A stretch of DNA of 64,000 nucleotides from Oceanicola sp. D3 (GTDB lineage Bacteria > Pseudomonadota > Alphaproteobacteria > Rhodobacterales > Rhodobacteraceae), in assembly GCF_006351965.1 (NCBI RefSeq), contig NZ_CP040932.1, forward strand, positions 2,170,001-2,234,000, read 5' to 3'. Every line of letters starts with the position of its first letter. Position 1 is the first letter of the stretch. This document shows positions 39,841 through 49,200 of the stretch, piece after piece. Made by a program: the position numbers and the translations under genes. The notes under the pieces were generated by a model, which was not told where the DNA came from, did no database searches, and saw only the letters and a list, made by a program, of their open reading frames with translations.

Positions 39841-41049
39841 ATGAGCACTCCCGAGACTGGGTCCGGGGGCGGGCGGAGCGTGCCCGAAACCAAGACCCGA
39901 AAGCAGGCAACGCCGGTGGCTGAAGTGGCCTCGGCACTCACGGAATTTCTGGGCGAATTCAAATCGTTCCAGAACGACCTCGATACCCGCGTTCAGAAAC
40001 AGGAAGAGCGACTGACTATGCTTCACAAGAAGAACATTTCCGCCGGGCGGCCCGCCCTTGCCGCCTCCAATGAGGCCGGTGCACCGCATCAGAAAGCCTT
40101 CAATGCCTATCTGCGCAACGGCGATGACGATGGGCTGCGCGGGCTGGAGTTGGAGGGCAAGGGCCTTTCCACCGCTGTGGCTGGCGATGGTGGCTATCTG
40201 GTGGATCCGCAGACGTCGGACACGATCAAGACCGTTCTGTCCAGCACGGCGAGCCTGCGGGCGGTTGCCAATGTGGTCACTGTCGAGGCGACCTCGTTTG
40301 ACGTGCTGATCGACCGGGCCGACCTTGGCGCGGGCTGGGCCACCGAGACGGGGGCCAGCGTGGAGACCGATACGCCGCAGATCGAGCGCATCACCATTCC
40401 GCTCCACGAGCTTTCGGCCCTGCCCAAGGCGAGCCAGCGGCTTCTGGACGACTCGGCCTTCGATATCGACGGTTGGCTGGCGGACCGGATTGCCAAGAAG
40501 TTTGCCCGGGCTGAAGCCGCGTCTTTCATCAACGGGGATGGCAGCGACAAGCCGACCGGTATTCTGGAGCACACCATCGTGGCTGAGGGCACCCAGACCT
40601 GGGGTGAGCTGGGCTATATCGCGACCGGGGCGGATGGCGACATTGGCGACACCGACGGGCTTGTTGATCTGGTCTATTCGCTCGGGGCGGAATACCGCGC
40701 CAATGCGACCTTCGTGATGAACTCGAAGACCGCCGGGTCGATCCGCAAGCTGAAGGATGCGGACGGGCGCTTTATGTGGTCGGACGGGCTGGCGGCCGGT
40801 GAGCCGGCGCGGCTGCTGGGCTACCCGGTGCTGATTGCCGAGGACATGCCCGACATCGCCACCGATGCCCATGCCATCGCCTTTGGCGACTTTCAGGCCG
40901 GCTACACCATTGCCGAGCGCCCCGATCTGCGGGTGCTGCGGGATCCGTTCTCGGCCAAGCCGCATGTGTTGTTCTACGCGACCAAGCGCGTCGGCGGGGA
41001 CGTGAGTGACTTCGAGGCGATCAAGCTCCTGAAGTTCTCGGCCTCCTAA
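39841..41049 (+). CDS. GTA major capsid protein (g5), HK97 fold
   Basis: The protein has 402 residues. The N-terminal third is a charged coiled-coil delta domain (EFLGEFKSFQNDLDTRVQKQ) that the g4 protease should remove. The HK97 shell domain begins near residue 95 (GLSTAVAGDGGYLVDPQTSD) and continues through VETDTPQIERITIPLHELSA (cited in part) to GFQAGYTIAERPDLRV-like DFQAGYTIAERPDLRVLRD and FYATKRVGGDV. Codons are optimised, as expected for the most abundant particle protein. It has a GGAAGG Shine-Dalgarno. Confidence 0.97.
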   Translation: MSTPETGSGGGRSVPETKTRKQATPVAEVASALTEFLGEFKSFQNDLDTRVQKQEERLTMLHKKNISAGRPALAASNEAGAPHQKAFNAYLRNGDDDGLRGLELEGKGLSTAVAGDGGYLVDPQTSDTIKTVLSSTASLRAVANVVTVEATSFDVLIDRADLGAGWATETGASVETDTPQIERITIPLHELSALPKASQRLLDDSAFDIDGWLADRIAKKFARAEAASFINGDGSDKPTGILEHTIVAEGTQTWGELGYIATGADGDIGDTDGLVDLVYSLGAEYRANATFVMNSKTAGSIRKLKDADGRFMWSDGLAAGEPARLLGYPVLIAEDMPDIATDAHAIAFGDFQAGYTIAERPDLRVLRDPFSAKPHVLFYATKRVGGDVSDFEAIKLLKFSAS

Positions 41050-41243
41050 GGGCCGGGGAAGGCCCGGGTGGCGCGGCTGCGCTGCCCGGGACGCGACACG
41101 GGCGTGCGCCGGGGCGGTCGGGTTTCCGGGCGCGCCATGCGGTGCCGATGCTGCTCCCCTCCGTCCGGGTGGCGCATGGGGCGTGCGCCCGTGGCCACCC
41201 GCGAGGTGCGGGGGAGGGCTGAGTGATTTCGGGAGACAGACAC
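41050..41243 (+). other. Structured non-coding gap between GTA g5 and g6
   Basis: This is the longest gap inside the GTA cluster (194 bases), very G+C-rich with several inverted repeats: GGGCC / GGCCC right after the capsid stop, CCCGGG repeated around GCGCGGCTGCGC, and GGGCGTGCGCC / GGGCGTGCGCCC direct copies. No open frame with a ribosome site was seen. It may be a partial terminator or processing site that raises capsid over connector expression. Confidence 0.5.
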
Positions 41244-41840
41244 ATGATATTGACCGAGCTGACCTCGGTGCAGGCGGCGGCGCTGCCGGTGACCGAGTTC
41301 AAGGCGCATCTGCGCATGGGCACCGGCTTTTCTGACGAGGGTGCGGAGGATGGGCTGCTTGAGTCGCTCCTGCGTGCGGCCCTTGCGGCGGTGGAGGCCT
41401 GGACTGGCAAGGTATTGCTGGAGCGGGATTTTCGATGGGTGCTCGCCCATTGGCGGGGCGATGACACGATGGCGCTGCCGGTGGCCCCGGTCAGCGGCAT
41501 CACGGCGGTTAAGACCGTCGATCTGCTGGATTGGGAGAGCGTTGTTGAGCCGGGAAAATACCGGCTTGAACCCGATACCCATCGCCCGCTGATCCGGGCG
41601 ACAGGCACGGCTTTTCCTTCGGTGCCGAAGGGCGGGAAGATCGTGATTGAGTTCGATGCGGGGTTTGGCCCGGCGTGGAGCGATATCCCCGCCGATCTGG
41701 GGCAGGCGGTGCTCCTGCTGGCCGGGCACTACTACGACTATCGCCATGAGGCGCGGCCGGGGGAAGGGGTGATCCCTTACGGGGTGTCTGCGCTGATCGA
41801 GCGTTGGCGCTCCATTCGGATCACCGGGGGGCGGACATGA
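41244..41840 (+). CDS. GTA head-tail connector (g6), gp6-like
   Basis: The protein has 198 residues. MILTELTSVQAAALPVTEFK and HLRMGTGFSDEGAEDGLLES then AALAAVEAWTGKVLLERDFR match the phage gp6-like head-tail connector (phiE125 gp8 type). It docks under the portal ring as the adaptor. The ATG at 41244 has GGGAGA upstream. Its end overlaps the next gene by four bases (ATGA). Confidence 0.9.
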   Translation: MILTELTSVQAAALPVTEFKAHLRMGTGFSDEGAEDGLLESLLRAALAAVEAWTGKVLLERDFRWVLAHWRGDDTMALPVAPVSGITAVKTVDLLDWESVVEPGKYRLEPDTHRPLIRATGTAFPSVPKGGKIVIEFDAGFGPAWSDIPADLGQAVLLLAGHYYDYRHEARPGEGVIPYGVSALIERWRSIRITGGRT

Positions 41841-42178
41841 AACGGCCCCCCGCGCTGAACCGCAAGCTGGTGCTGGAAGCCCCCGAGCGGATGCCGGACG
41901 GGCTGGGCGGCTGGAGCCAGACATGGGCCGAGTTGGGCCAGCTATGGGCTGAGGTCAAGTCGGGCAGCGGATGGGAGAAGGCGGATGAATTTCTGACGGT
42001 TTCATCCGTGCCCTACCGCATCACCGTGCGCGCGGCGCCGCCCGGCGCGACGAGCCGCCCGAAACCTGAGCAGCGGTTCAGGGATGGGCAGAGGATTTAT
42101 CGGATCTTGGCGGTGGCCGAGCGCGATGAGTTTGGCCGCTATCTGACCTGCTACGCGCGTGAGGAGGTTTCGGCATGA
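41837..42178 (+). CDS. GTA head-tail adaptor / head completion protein (g7)
   Basis: The protein has 113 residues. LNRKLVLEAPERMPDGLGGW and PYRITVRAAPPGATSRPKPE then GQRIYRILAVAERDEFGRYL are typical of the SPP1 gp16-like head-closure family. It forms the ring below the connector. ATGA overlaps join it to g6 and g8. Confidence 0.88.
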   Translation: MKRPPALNRKLVLEAPERMPDGLGGWSQTWAELGQLWAEVKSGSGWEKADEFLTVSSVPYRITVRAAPPGATSRPKPEQRFRDGQRIYRILAVAERDEFGRYLTCYAREEVSA

Positions 42179-42582
42179 GTTATGGAGCCTCTGCGGCGCT
42201 TCAGGCCGCGGTTTATCAGCATATTCAGGCCGATCCCGGTGTGGCGGCCCTTGTGGGCAGCGACATCTACGATGCGGCCCCGCCCGGCACGCCACCGGGC
42301 ACCTATGTGAGCCTCGGGCCGGAAGAGGTGCTCTCGCGTTGCGACTGCACGGGGGAGGCGGCGCTGCATCGGTTTACGGTGAGCGTTGTCACGGATGCGG
42401 CAGGGTTTGGCAGCGCCAAGCAGATTGCCGGGGCGATCAGTGATGCGCTGCTCGACGCCGAGCTTTCGCTCAGCCGGGGCACTTTGGTGAGCCTGAAATT
42501 TGAACGTGCTCGCGCCCGCAGGGTGGGCGAGGGCGACCAACGTCGGATTGATCTGCGCTTTGCGGCGTGGATCGACGACTGA
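42175..42582 (+). CDS. GTA tail terminator (g8), DUF3168
   Basis: The protein has 135 residues. MSYGASAALQAAVYQHIQAD, PPGTPPGTYVSLGPEEVLSR and KQIAGAISDALLD fit DUF3168, the tail-terminator fold. It caps the tail tube and joins it to the head connector. The start overlaps the g7 stop (ATGA). Confidence 0.9.
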   Translation: MSYGASAALQAAVYQHIQADPGVAALVGSDIYDAAPPGTPPGTYVSLGPEEVLSRCDCTGEAALHRFTVSVVTDAAGFGSAKQIAGAISDALLDAELSLSRGTLVSLKFERARARRVGEGDQRRIDLRFAAWIDD

Positions 42583-42607
42583 CCTCTCATCCTGAAGGAG
42601 AACGCAA

Positions 42608-43021
42608 ATGGTTGCCCAGAACGGCAAAGACCTTTTGATCAAGATGGACATGACCGGCAGCGGGCTGTTCGAAACCGTGGCCGGCCTGCGGGCGACGCGG
42701 GTGAGCTTTAACGCGGAGAGTGTGGATGTCACCAGCCTTGAGAGCCAGGGCGGTTGGCGCGAATTGCTGGCTGGTGCGGGGGTGAAGAGCGCCAATATCA
42801 GTGGCTCGGGGGTGTTTCGCGACGAGGACAGCGACGAGCGGGCGCGTCAGATCTTTTTTGACGGCGAGACGCCGGAGTTTCAGGTCATCATTCCAGATTT
42901 TGGCGTGGTGGAGGGAGCGTTTCAGATCACCAGTGTGGAATACGCGGGCAGCCACGATGGCGAGGCGACCTATGAGTTGGCGCTGGCCTCGGCGGGCGCG
43001 CTGAGCTTCACGGCGATCTGA
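42608..43021 (+). CDS. GTA major tail tube protein (g9)
   Basis: The protein has 137 residues. MVAQNGKDLLIKMDMTGSGL, FETVAGLRATRVSFNAESVD and the C-terminal ATYELALASAGALSFTAI match the TP901-1-like major tail protein family. Hexamers stack to form the short GTA tail tube. It has an AAGGAG Shine-Dalgarno 8 bases before the ATG. Confidence 0.93.
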   Translation: MVAQNGKDLLIKMDMTGSGLFETVAGLRATRVSFNAESVDVTSLESQGGWRELLAGAGVKSANISGSGVFRDEDSDERARQIFFDGETPEFQVIIPDFGVVEGAFQITSVEYAGSHDGEATYELALASAGALSFTAI

Positions 43022-43023
43022 CC

Positions 43024-43344
43024 ATGGTCAATCCTTGGGCGGGAGAGGCGGTGCTGGTGCTGGATGGCACGGAGCACCGCTGCAAGCTGACGCTGGGTGC
43101 GTTGGCGGAATTGGAGGAGGCGCTGGAGACCAGCACCTTGATGGAGCTGGTTGAGCGCTTTGAGGCGGGGCGGTTCAGCACGCGCGACGTGCTGGCGCTG
43201 CTGGTGGCCGGGTTGCGGGGCGGTGGCTGGAATGGCAGCGCCGCCGACCTGCGCACCGTTGAGATCGGCGGGGGGCCGGTGGAGGCCGCCCGTGTTGCCG
43301 CTGAGTTGCTGGCGCGGGCCTTCGCCTTGCCCAAGGGGGCCTGA
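43024..43344 (+). CDS. GTA g10-like protein, probable tail assembly chaperone
   Basis: The protein has 106 residues. MVNPWAGEAVLVLDGTEHRC and KLTLGALAELEEALETSTLM are typical of the small GTA protein encoded after the tail tube gene. Its position before the tape measure gene corresponds to the paired tail-assembly chaperones of siphophages (gpG/gpGT), although no frameshift signal is evident here. Confidence 0.85.
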   Translation: MVNPWAGEAVLVLDGTEHRCKLTLGALAELEEALETSTLMELVERFEAGRFSTRDVLALLVAGLRGGGWNGSAADLRTVEIGGGPVEAARVAAELLARAFALPKGA

Positions 43345-43527
43345 GTGGATTGGGCAGGCCTGCTGCGACGGGGCCTGCAGGAGCTGCGGCTGAAGCCTGC
43401 CGAGTTTTGGGCGCTGACCCCGGTGGAACTGATGGTGATGCTGGGGCTGGAGCAGGCGGCCCCGCCGCTCACACGGTCGCGGCTGGCCGAACTGGCCGCC
43501 GCTTTCCCTGACCAACCGAAGGAATGA
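43345..43527 (+). CDS. GTA g10.1-like small protein (tail assembly chaperone partner)
   Basis: The protein has 60 residues. The GTG start at 43345 directly follows the g10 stop codon (TGA-GTG), so translation is probably coupled. LKPAEFWALTPVELMVMLGL is the conserved core of this family (phage tail assembly chaperone, TAC). It lies just before the tape measure gene. Confidence 0.82.
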   Translation: MDWAGLLRRGLQELRLKPAEFWALTPVELMVMLGLEQAAPPLTRSRLAELAAAFPDQPKE

Positions 43528-43531
43528 TCTG

Positions 43532-44194
43532 ATGGCAGATTTCGATGGGGCCGAGGCCCTTGAGGCGCAGGTGGATGCGCTGGAAGGCGCCTTTGTGGGC
43601 GCCGCACAGATGGCTGCGGCCTTTGATGGCGAGCTTATGCGGATGCAGTCGAGCCTTACGGTGACACAGGCAAATGTTGGCCAGCTCTCAAGCCAGATCG
43701 GGCGCGGGCTGCGCAAAGCGTTTGACGGGCTGATCTTTGACGGGATGCGGCTTTCGGAGGCGCTGCGCACGGTTGCCGAAGCGATGATCAACGCGACCTA
43801 CAACGCCGCGATGAAGCCGATCACCAACCACTTTGGCAGCCTGATCGGGCAGGGGGTGGAGAGCTTCATCACCGGTGGGATGGCCTTTGAAAAGGGGGGC
43901 AGCTTTTCGCAGGGGCGAGTGCAGCCCTTTGCGCGGGGTGGGGTGGTTTCATCGCCTACCTACTTCCCGATGCGAAACGGGCGCGGGCTGATGGGCGAGG
44001 CGGGGCCTGAGGCGATCATGCCGCTGGCGCGGGGCGCGGATGGCTCGCTTGGGGTGAAGACCCAGGGCGGGGGGCGGCCTGTCAACGTGGTGATGAACAT
44101 TTCGACGCCGGATGTGAGGGGGTTTGAGCGCAGCCGTGCGCAGGTTGCGGCGCAGATGACGCGGGCCTTGGCGCAGGGGCAGCGCAACCGCTGA
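43532..44194 (+). CDS. GTA tape measure protein (g11)
   Basis: The protein has 220 residues, very short for a tape measure protein, in line with the short GTA tail. The N-terminal helical part (DFDGAEALEAQVDALEGAFV) is followed by a Gly-rich C-terminal region: GGSFSQGRVQPFARGGVVSS, MRNGRGLMGEAGPEAIMPL, and RGFERSRAQVAAQMTRALAQ. It sets tail length and may enter the recipient envelope. Confidence 0.92.
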   Translation: MADFDGAEALEAQVDALEGAFVGAAQMAAAFDGELMRMQSSLTVTQANVGQLSSQIGRGLRKAFDGLIFDGMRLSEALRTVAEAMINATYNAAMKPITNHFGSLIGQGVESFITGGMAFEKGGSFSQGRVQPFARGGVVSSPTYFPMRNGRGLMGEAGPEAIMPLARGADGSLGVKTQGGGRPVNVVMNISTPDVRGFERSRAQVAAQMTRALAQGQRNR

Positions 44195-44228
44195 GGCTTG
44201 CAGAGCAGCAATTGGAAGGATGGAGCAG

Positions 44229-44861
44229 ATGGGTTTTCATGAGGTGCGGTTTCCGGCGAGCCTGAGTTTTGGCTCGGTCGGCGGGCCGGAACGGCGGACA
44301 GAGATCGTGACGCTGGCGAACGGGTTCGAGGAGCGCAATACGCCCTGGGCACACTCGCGGCGCAGGTATGATGCCGGGCTGGGCATGCGCTCAATGGATG
44401 ATGTGGAAACCTTGCTGGCGTTCTTCGAGGCGCGGCGCGGCCAGCTTTATGGGTTTCGCTGGAAGGATTGGTCGGACTTCAAGACCGGTGCCGCCAGCGC
44501 AACGCCGGGCTGGCAGGACGAGGTGATTGGGACTGGGGATGGGGTGACCCGGAGCTTTCAGCTTTCGAAAACCTATGCCTCGGGTGGGGCCTCTTATACC
44601 CGGCCGATCCGCAAGCCGGTTTCTGGCTCGGTCACGGCGGGGATCGAAGGAACCTACTACCGGGAGGGGCTTCATTTTGAGGTCGATACGGCGACCGGGA
44701 TGATCACTTTCGAGGATGCGCCCTCTATCGGGTTTACGGTGACGGCAGGGTTTGAGTTTGACGTGCCGGTGCGGTTTGACACCGACCGGATTCAGACCAG
44801 CGTGGCCAGCTTCAAGGCCGGCGACGTGCCGACGGTGCCGGTGGTGGAGTTGCGGCTATGA
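44229..44861 (+). CDS. GTA distal tail / baseplate protein (g12), DUF2460
   Basis: The protein has 210 residues. MGFHEVRFPASLSFGSVGGP and FEARRGQLYGFRWKDWSDFK are diagnostic of DUF2460 (TIGR02217 GTA family). It forms the baseplate ring at the end of the tail tube. The ATG at 44229 has GGAG 4-7 bases upstream; the ATG at 44220 lacks spacing for a Shine-Dalgarno. The stop overlaps g13 (ATGA). Confidence 0.93.
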   Translation: MGFHEVRFPASLSFGSVGGPERRTEIVTLANGFEERNTPWAHSRRRYDAGLGMRSMDDVETLLAFFEARRGQLYGFRWKDWSDFKTGAASATPGWQDEVIGTGDGVTRSFQLSKTYASGGASYTRPIRKPVSGSVTAGIEGTYYREGLHFEVDTATGMITFEDAPSIGFTVTAGFEFDVPVRFDTDRIQTSVASFKAGDVPTVPVVELRL

Positions 44862-45784
44862 GCGGGGCGGAGGCGCTGCATGCGCATCTTGGCGGGGGAA
44901 TTACATCGGTTTGCCGCTGCTGGTCGGTCACGCGGGCTGATGGCGCGGTGCTCGGGTTTACAGATCATGACGAGAGCGTTGCGTTTGATGAGATCTCCTT
45001 TCGGGCCAACAGCGGGCTGACGGCGAAGGCGCTGGTGCAGGGCACGGGGCTTGCGGTGGACAACACCGAAGCGCTGGGGGCTCTGATGAGCGAGGCGATC
45101 ACCGAGGAAGACCTTTTGGCCGGTCACTATGACGGGGCCGAGGTGCGCGCCTGGTTGGTGAATTGGGGTGATCCCTCTGCCCGGATGATGCTGTTTCGGG
45201 GGACGATTGGCGAGGTGTCGCGGGCCAATGGTGCCTTTGAGGCGGAGCTGCGCGGCCTGACCGAGGCGCTGAACCAACCGCAGGGCCGGGTGTTTCAGCC
45301 GCAGTGCAGTGCTGTGCTGGGTGACGGGATGTGCCGCTTTGACCTTTCTGCACCCGGCTATCGCGCCGATCTGGCGGTTGAGGCGGTGGAAGACGGCAGG
45401 GTGTTTCGCTTTGCCGGGCTCGATGACTATGAGCCACGTTGGTTTGAGCGCGGAAGCCTGCGTGTTGTAAGCGGCGCGGCGGAGGGGCTTGTCGGGATCG
45501 TCAAGAATGACAGGCTTTCCAACGATGGGCGCGTGGTTGAGCTGTGGGAGCAACTGCCTGCGCAGATCGAGGCCGGAGACATGATCCGGCTTGAGGCTGG
45601 CTGCGACAAGCGAGCGGAGACCTGCAGGCTCAAGTTTGACAACTTCCTGAATTTTCGCGGCTTCCCATACATCCCCGGCGAGGACTGGCTGATGAGCTAC
45701 CCGAAACGCGGTGGTGTGAACGAAGGCGGGAGCAAGTTCCGGACCCTTCTGTCGGAGGCATTTGATGGCCTGCAAGATGAATGA
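44858..45784 (+). CDS. GTA hub protein (g13), DUF2163
   Basis: The protein has 308 residues. ADGAVLGFTDHDESVAFDEI and RGTIGEVSRANGAFEAELRG are typical of DUF2163 (phage BR0599 family). Four cysteines in two pairs, FQPQCSAVLGDGMCRF and AGCDKRAETCRLKF, agree with the metal-cluster-binding hub described for the RcGTA particle structure. FRGFPYIPGEDWLMSYP follows. The hub seals the tail tip and holds the peptidase and megatron proteins. Confidence 0.93.
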   Translation: MSGAEALHAHLGGGITSVCRCWSVTRADGAVLGFTDHDESVAFDEISFRANSGLTAKALVQGTGLAVDNTEALGALMSEAITEEDLLAGHYDGAEVRAWLVNWGDPSARMMLFRGTIGEVSRANGAFEAELRGLTEALNQPQGRVFQPQCSAVLGDGMCRFDLSAPGYRADLAVEAVEDGRVFRFAGLDDYEPRWFERGSLRVVSGAAEGLVGIVKNDRLSNDGRVVELWEQLPAQIEAGDMIRLEAGCDKRAETCRLKFDNFLNFRGFPYIPGEDWLMSYPKRGGVNEGGSKFRTLLSEAFDGLQDE

Positions 45785-46235
45785 GCCGGGGGGCGTTATG
45801 CCTGCGCAGGCCGTGCGGGTCGCGCGCAGCTGGATTGGCACACCGTACCGCCACCAGGCGTCGTGCAAAGGGGCTGGCTGCGACTGCCTTGGGCTTTTGC
45901 GGGGCGTCTGGCGGGAGCTTTGGGGGCATGAGCCCGAACAGGTGCCCGCCTACAGCCGCGATTGGTCGGAGCCGACGCGCGAGGAAGCGCTTTGGGCCGC
46001 AGCGCGGCGGCATCTGCGTGAGAAAGCTCTAACCGAGGCGTCGCCCGGGGACGTGATCTTGTTTCGGATGCGCGATGGCGCCGTGGCCAAGCATTTGGGG
46101 CTGCAGGCGCGGGTTGGCGAGAGCGCCTCGTTCATTCACGCCTATTCCGGGCATGGCGTGGTGGAAAGCTCGTTTACCCGGCCGTGGATGCGGCGGGTGG
46201 TAGCACGATTTGAATTTCCCGAAGGGGGTGGCTGA
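45765..46235 (+). CDS. GTA NlpC/P60 family peptidase (g14)
   Basis: The protein has 156 residues. ARSWIGTPYRHQASCKG, then GCDCLGLLRGVW with catalytic Cys41, AKHLGLQA with the catalytic His, and SFIHAYSGHGVVESSFT show an intact cysteine peptidase. It probably cuts peptidoglycan peptide stems of the recipient during DNA delivery. The best Shine-Dalgarno (GGAGG, 6 bases) precedes ATG 45765, which overlaps g13 by 20 bases; ATG 45777 and 45798 are alternatives. Its stop codon shares a base with the g15 start. Confidence 0.93.
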   Translation: MACKMNEPGGVMPAQAVRVARSWIGTPYRHQASCKGAGCDCLGLLRGVWRELWGHEPEQVPAYSRDWSEPTREEALWAAARRHLREKALTEASPGDVILFRMRDGAVAKHLGLQARVGESASFIHAYSGHGVVESSFTRPWMRRVVARFEFPEGGG

Positions 46236-49200
46236 TGGCGACGATTATACTTTCGGCAGCGGGCGCTGCGCTTGGCTCGTCGCTTGGTGGCACATTTCTT
46301 GGCCTGTCGGGCGCGGTGATTGGCCGTGCGATTGGAGCAACGCTCGGGCGGGTGATCGACCAGCGCTTGATGGGGCAGGGCAGCCAGGTTGTGGAAACCG
46401 GCAAGGTTGAGCGGTTTCGGGTGACGGGCGCCAGTGAAGGTGCGCCGATCGGGCAGATCTACGGGCGGATGCGCGTGGGTGGGCAGGTGATTTGGGCGAC
46501 CCAGTTCAAGGAGACCGTTCGTGAGGAAGACACTGGCGGCAAGGGGGCCCCGTCGGGCCCAACCGTGCGCAGTTACTCCTATTCGATCAGCCTGGCCGTT
46601 GCGCTTTGTGAAGGAGAGATCAGCCGGGTTGGACGGATTTGGGCCGATGGGGTGGAGCTTGCGCCGGATGATCTGAACATGCGGGTTTATACCGGGAGCG
46701 AAGGTCAGCTGCCGGACCCGAAGATGGAGGCCGTTGAGGGAGAGGGCCGTGTGCCTGCATATCGCGGGGTGGCTTACGTGGTGCTTGAGGATCTTGAACT
46801 GGGAGATTTTGGAAACCGCGTTCCGCAACTCTCATTTGAGGTTGTTCGCCCGGTGAGCGAGGAGGCCGATACGCCGGAAGCCCGAAGCCTGAGCCGCGTG
46901 GTCAAGGCCGTGGCGTTTGTGCCCGGCACCGGCGAATACGCCTTGGCGACAACACCTGTGCACTATGATTTCGGGCTTGGGGAGAGCCAATCGGCCAACG
47001 TCAACTCGCCAACCGGCAGGACGGACTTCTCGGTGTCGCTCGACACTTTGAACGAAGAACTGCCGGCCTGTGGCTCGGTTTCACTGGTGGTCAGTTGGTT
47101 TGGCGATGACCTGCGCTGTGGTGCCTGCCAGATCAAGCCGAAGGTTGAGCAGGCGAACCATGACGGTAAGCCGATGGCGTGGAAGGTCAGTGGGGTGAGC
47201 CGGGCGAGTGCCGAGTTGACGCCGCAAACGGAAGAGCGCCGACCGATTTATGGCGGCACCCCGGCGGATAAGGCGGTGGCCCAGGCGATTGCTGCATTGA
47301 AGGCATCTGGGCAGGAGGTTGTCTTTTATCCCTTCATCCTGATGGATCAGCTGGAAGGCAACGGCCTTGCAGACCCGTGGAGCGATGCAAGCGATCAGCC
47401 AAAGCTGCCATGGCGTGGGCGGATCACCCAATCCATCGCAGCGGGGCGCGACGGTTCGCCAGATGGCACCGCGAGCGCGGATGCTGAGGTTGCCGCGTTC
47501 TTCGGAACGGCCTCGGCTTCAGATTTCAGCGTGGCCGGAATGGCGGTGAGCTACACAGGACCGGCTGAATGGTCTTTCCGGCGGTTCATTTTGCACTATG
47601 CGCATCTTTGCGTTGCTGCGGGCGGCGTTGACGCCTTTTGCCTCGGTTCGGAGATGCGCGGGTTGACCCAGATCCGCGGGGCCAGCGGCTTTCCGGCGGT
47701 GGCTCAGATGCAGGCTTTGGCGGCTGAACTGCGCAGCATTCTGGGGCCGTCCTGCAAGATTGGCTATGCGGCTGATTGGAGCGAGTATTTTGGCTACCAT
47801 CCGCAGGATGGGTCGGGAGATGTGTTCTTTCATCTCGATCCGCTCTGGGCTGATCCCAATGTCGATTTCATCGGTATCGACAATTACATGCCGCTCTCTG
47901 ATTGGCGCGACGGTGATGAACACGCCGATGCGGCGGCGGGCGCGATTTATAACCTCGATTACCTGAAGGCCAATGTGGCAGGCGGGGAGGGGTATGACTG
48001 GTACTACGCCCATGATGCGGCACGCGACGCTCAGATCCGCACGCCGATTGTGGATCAGGCCCATGGTGAGGATTGGGTGTTTCGCTACAAGGATTTGAAG
48101 AGCTGGTGGCAGAACGAACATTTTGAGCGTGTTGGCGGGGTGCGACAGGCGCAGCCAACGGCATGGATGCCGCAGAGCAAGCCGATCTGGTTTACCGAGC
48201 TGGGTTGCGCTGCACTCGACAAGGGCAGCAATCAACCAAACAAGTTTCTGGATGCGAAGAGCTCTGAGAGCGGGCTGCCGCACTACTCGGATGGCACGCG
48301 CGATGACCTTATTCAGGCACAATACCTGAGGGCAATGTCGGCGCATTTTGATGACCCGGCAAACAACCCGGTGTCGGCAGAGTATGGCGGGGCGATGGTG
48401 GACATGAGCCGGGCGCATGTTTGGGCTTGGGATGCGCGACCTTTTCCCTATTTCCCGGCGGCGTTGGACCTTTGGAGCGATGGTGAAAACTACGCCCGAG
48501 GGCATTGGCTGAACGGGCGCGCGACGAGTGAGGCGCTTTCGGCGGTGGTTGCCGAAATCTGCCTGCGCTCGGGCGTCTCACTGGTTGCTCTCGATCTGGG
48601 CAAACTCTATGGCTTGGTGCGGGGCTTCACGGTGACCGATCTTGCCGGCGCGCGCTCCGCATTGCAGCCCTTGATGCTGGCCTTCGGCTTCGACGCGGTG
48701 GAGCGAGACGGCGTTTTGCGCTTTGCGAGCCGAACGGGCGTGCCGGTGGGCGGCATCAGCCGGGAGACGCTGGCGGTGACAGAAGATCTTGACGCCGACA
48801 TCACGCTGGTGCGCGCGCCCTCGGCGGAGACGGCAGGCAAGGTGAGGCTCAACTATGTTGAGAGCAATGGCGATTATGAGGTGCGGGCGGCGGAGGCGAT
48901 CTTTCCGGATGAGGCGACCTTTGCCGTTGCGCAGTCGGAGCTGCCGCTGGCGCTGACGCAGGCCGAGGCGCAGAGCATTGTGGAGCGCTGGCTTTCGGAG
49001 AGCAGAATTGCACGGGACACCGCGCGCTTTGCTTTGCCGCCCTCCCGTTTGAAAATCGGGGCAGGTGACGTGATCACGCTGCCGACGGAGGACCGTGCGG
49101 CCCACTACCGCGTTGACCGGGTGGAGCAGGCGGGCAGCCAGATTATTGATGCGGTGCGGGTTGAGGCCAACGTTTACAAGCCCAGCGATGCGGTTGAAAG

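Noticed and set aside
38968-40965. Minus-strand open frame of 665 codons across GTA g3-g5
   Set aside because: It crosses three genes whose plus-strand products match portal, protease and capsid; the antisense product is Arg/His/Pro-rich without motifs.
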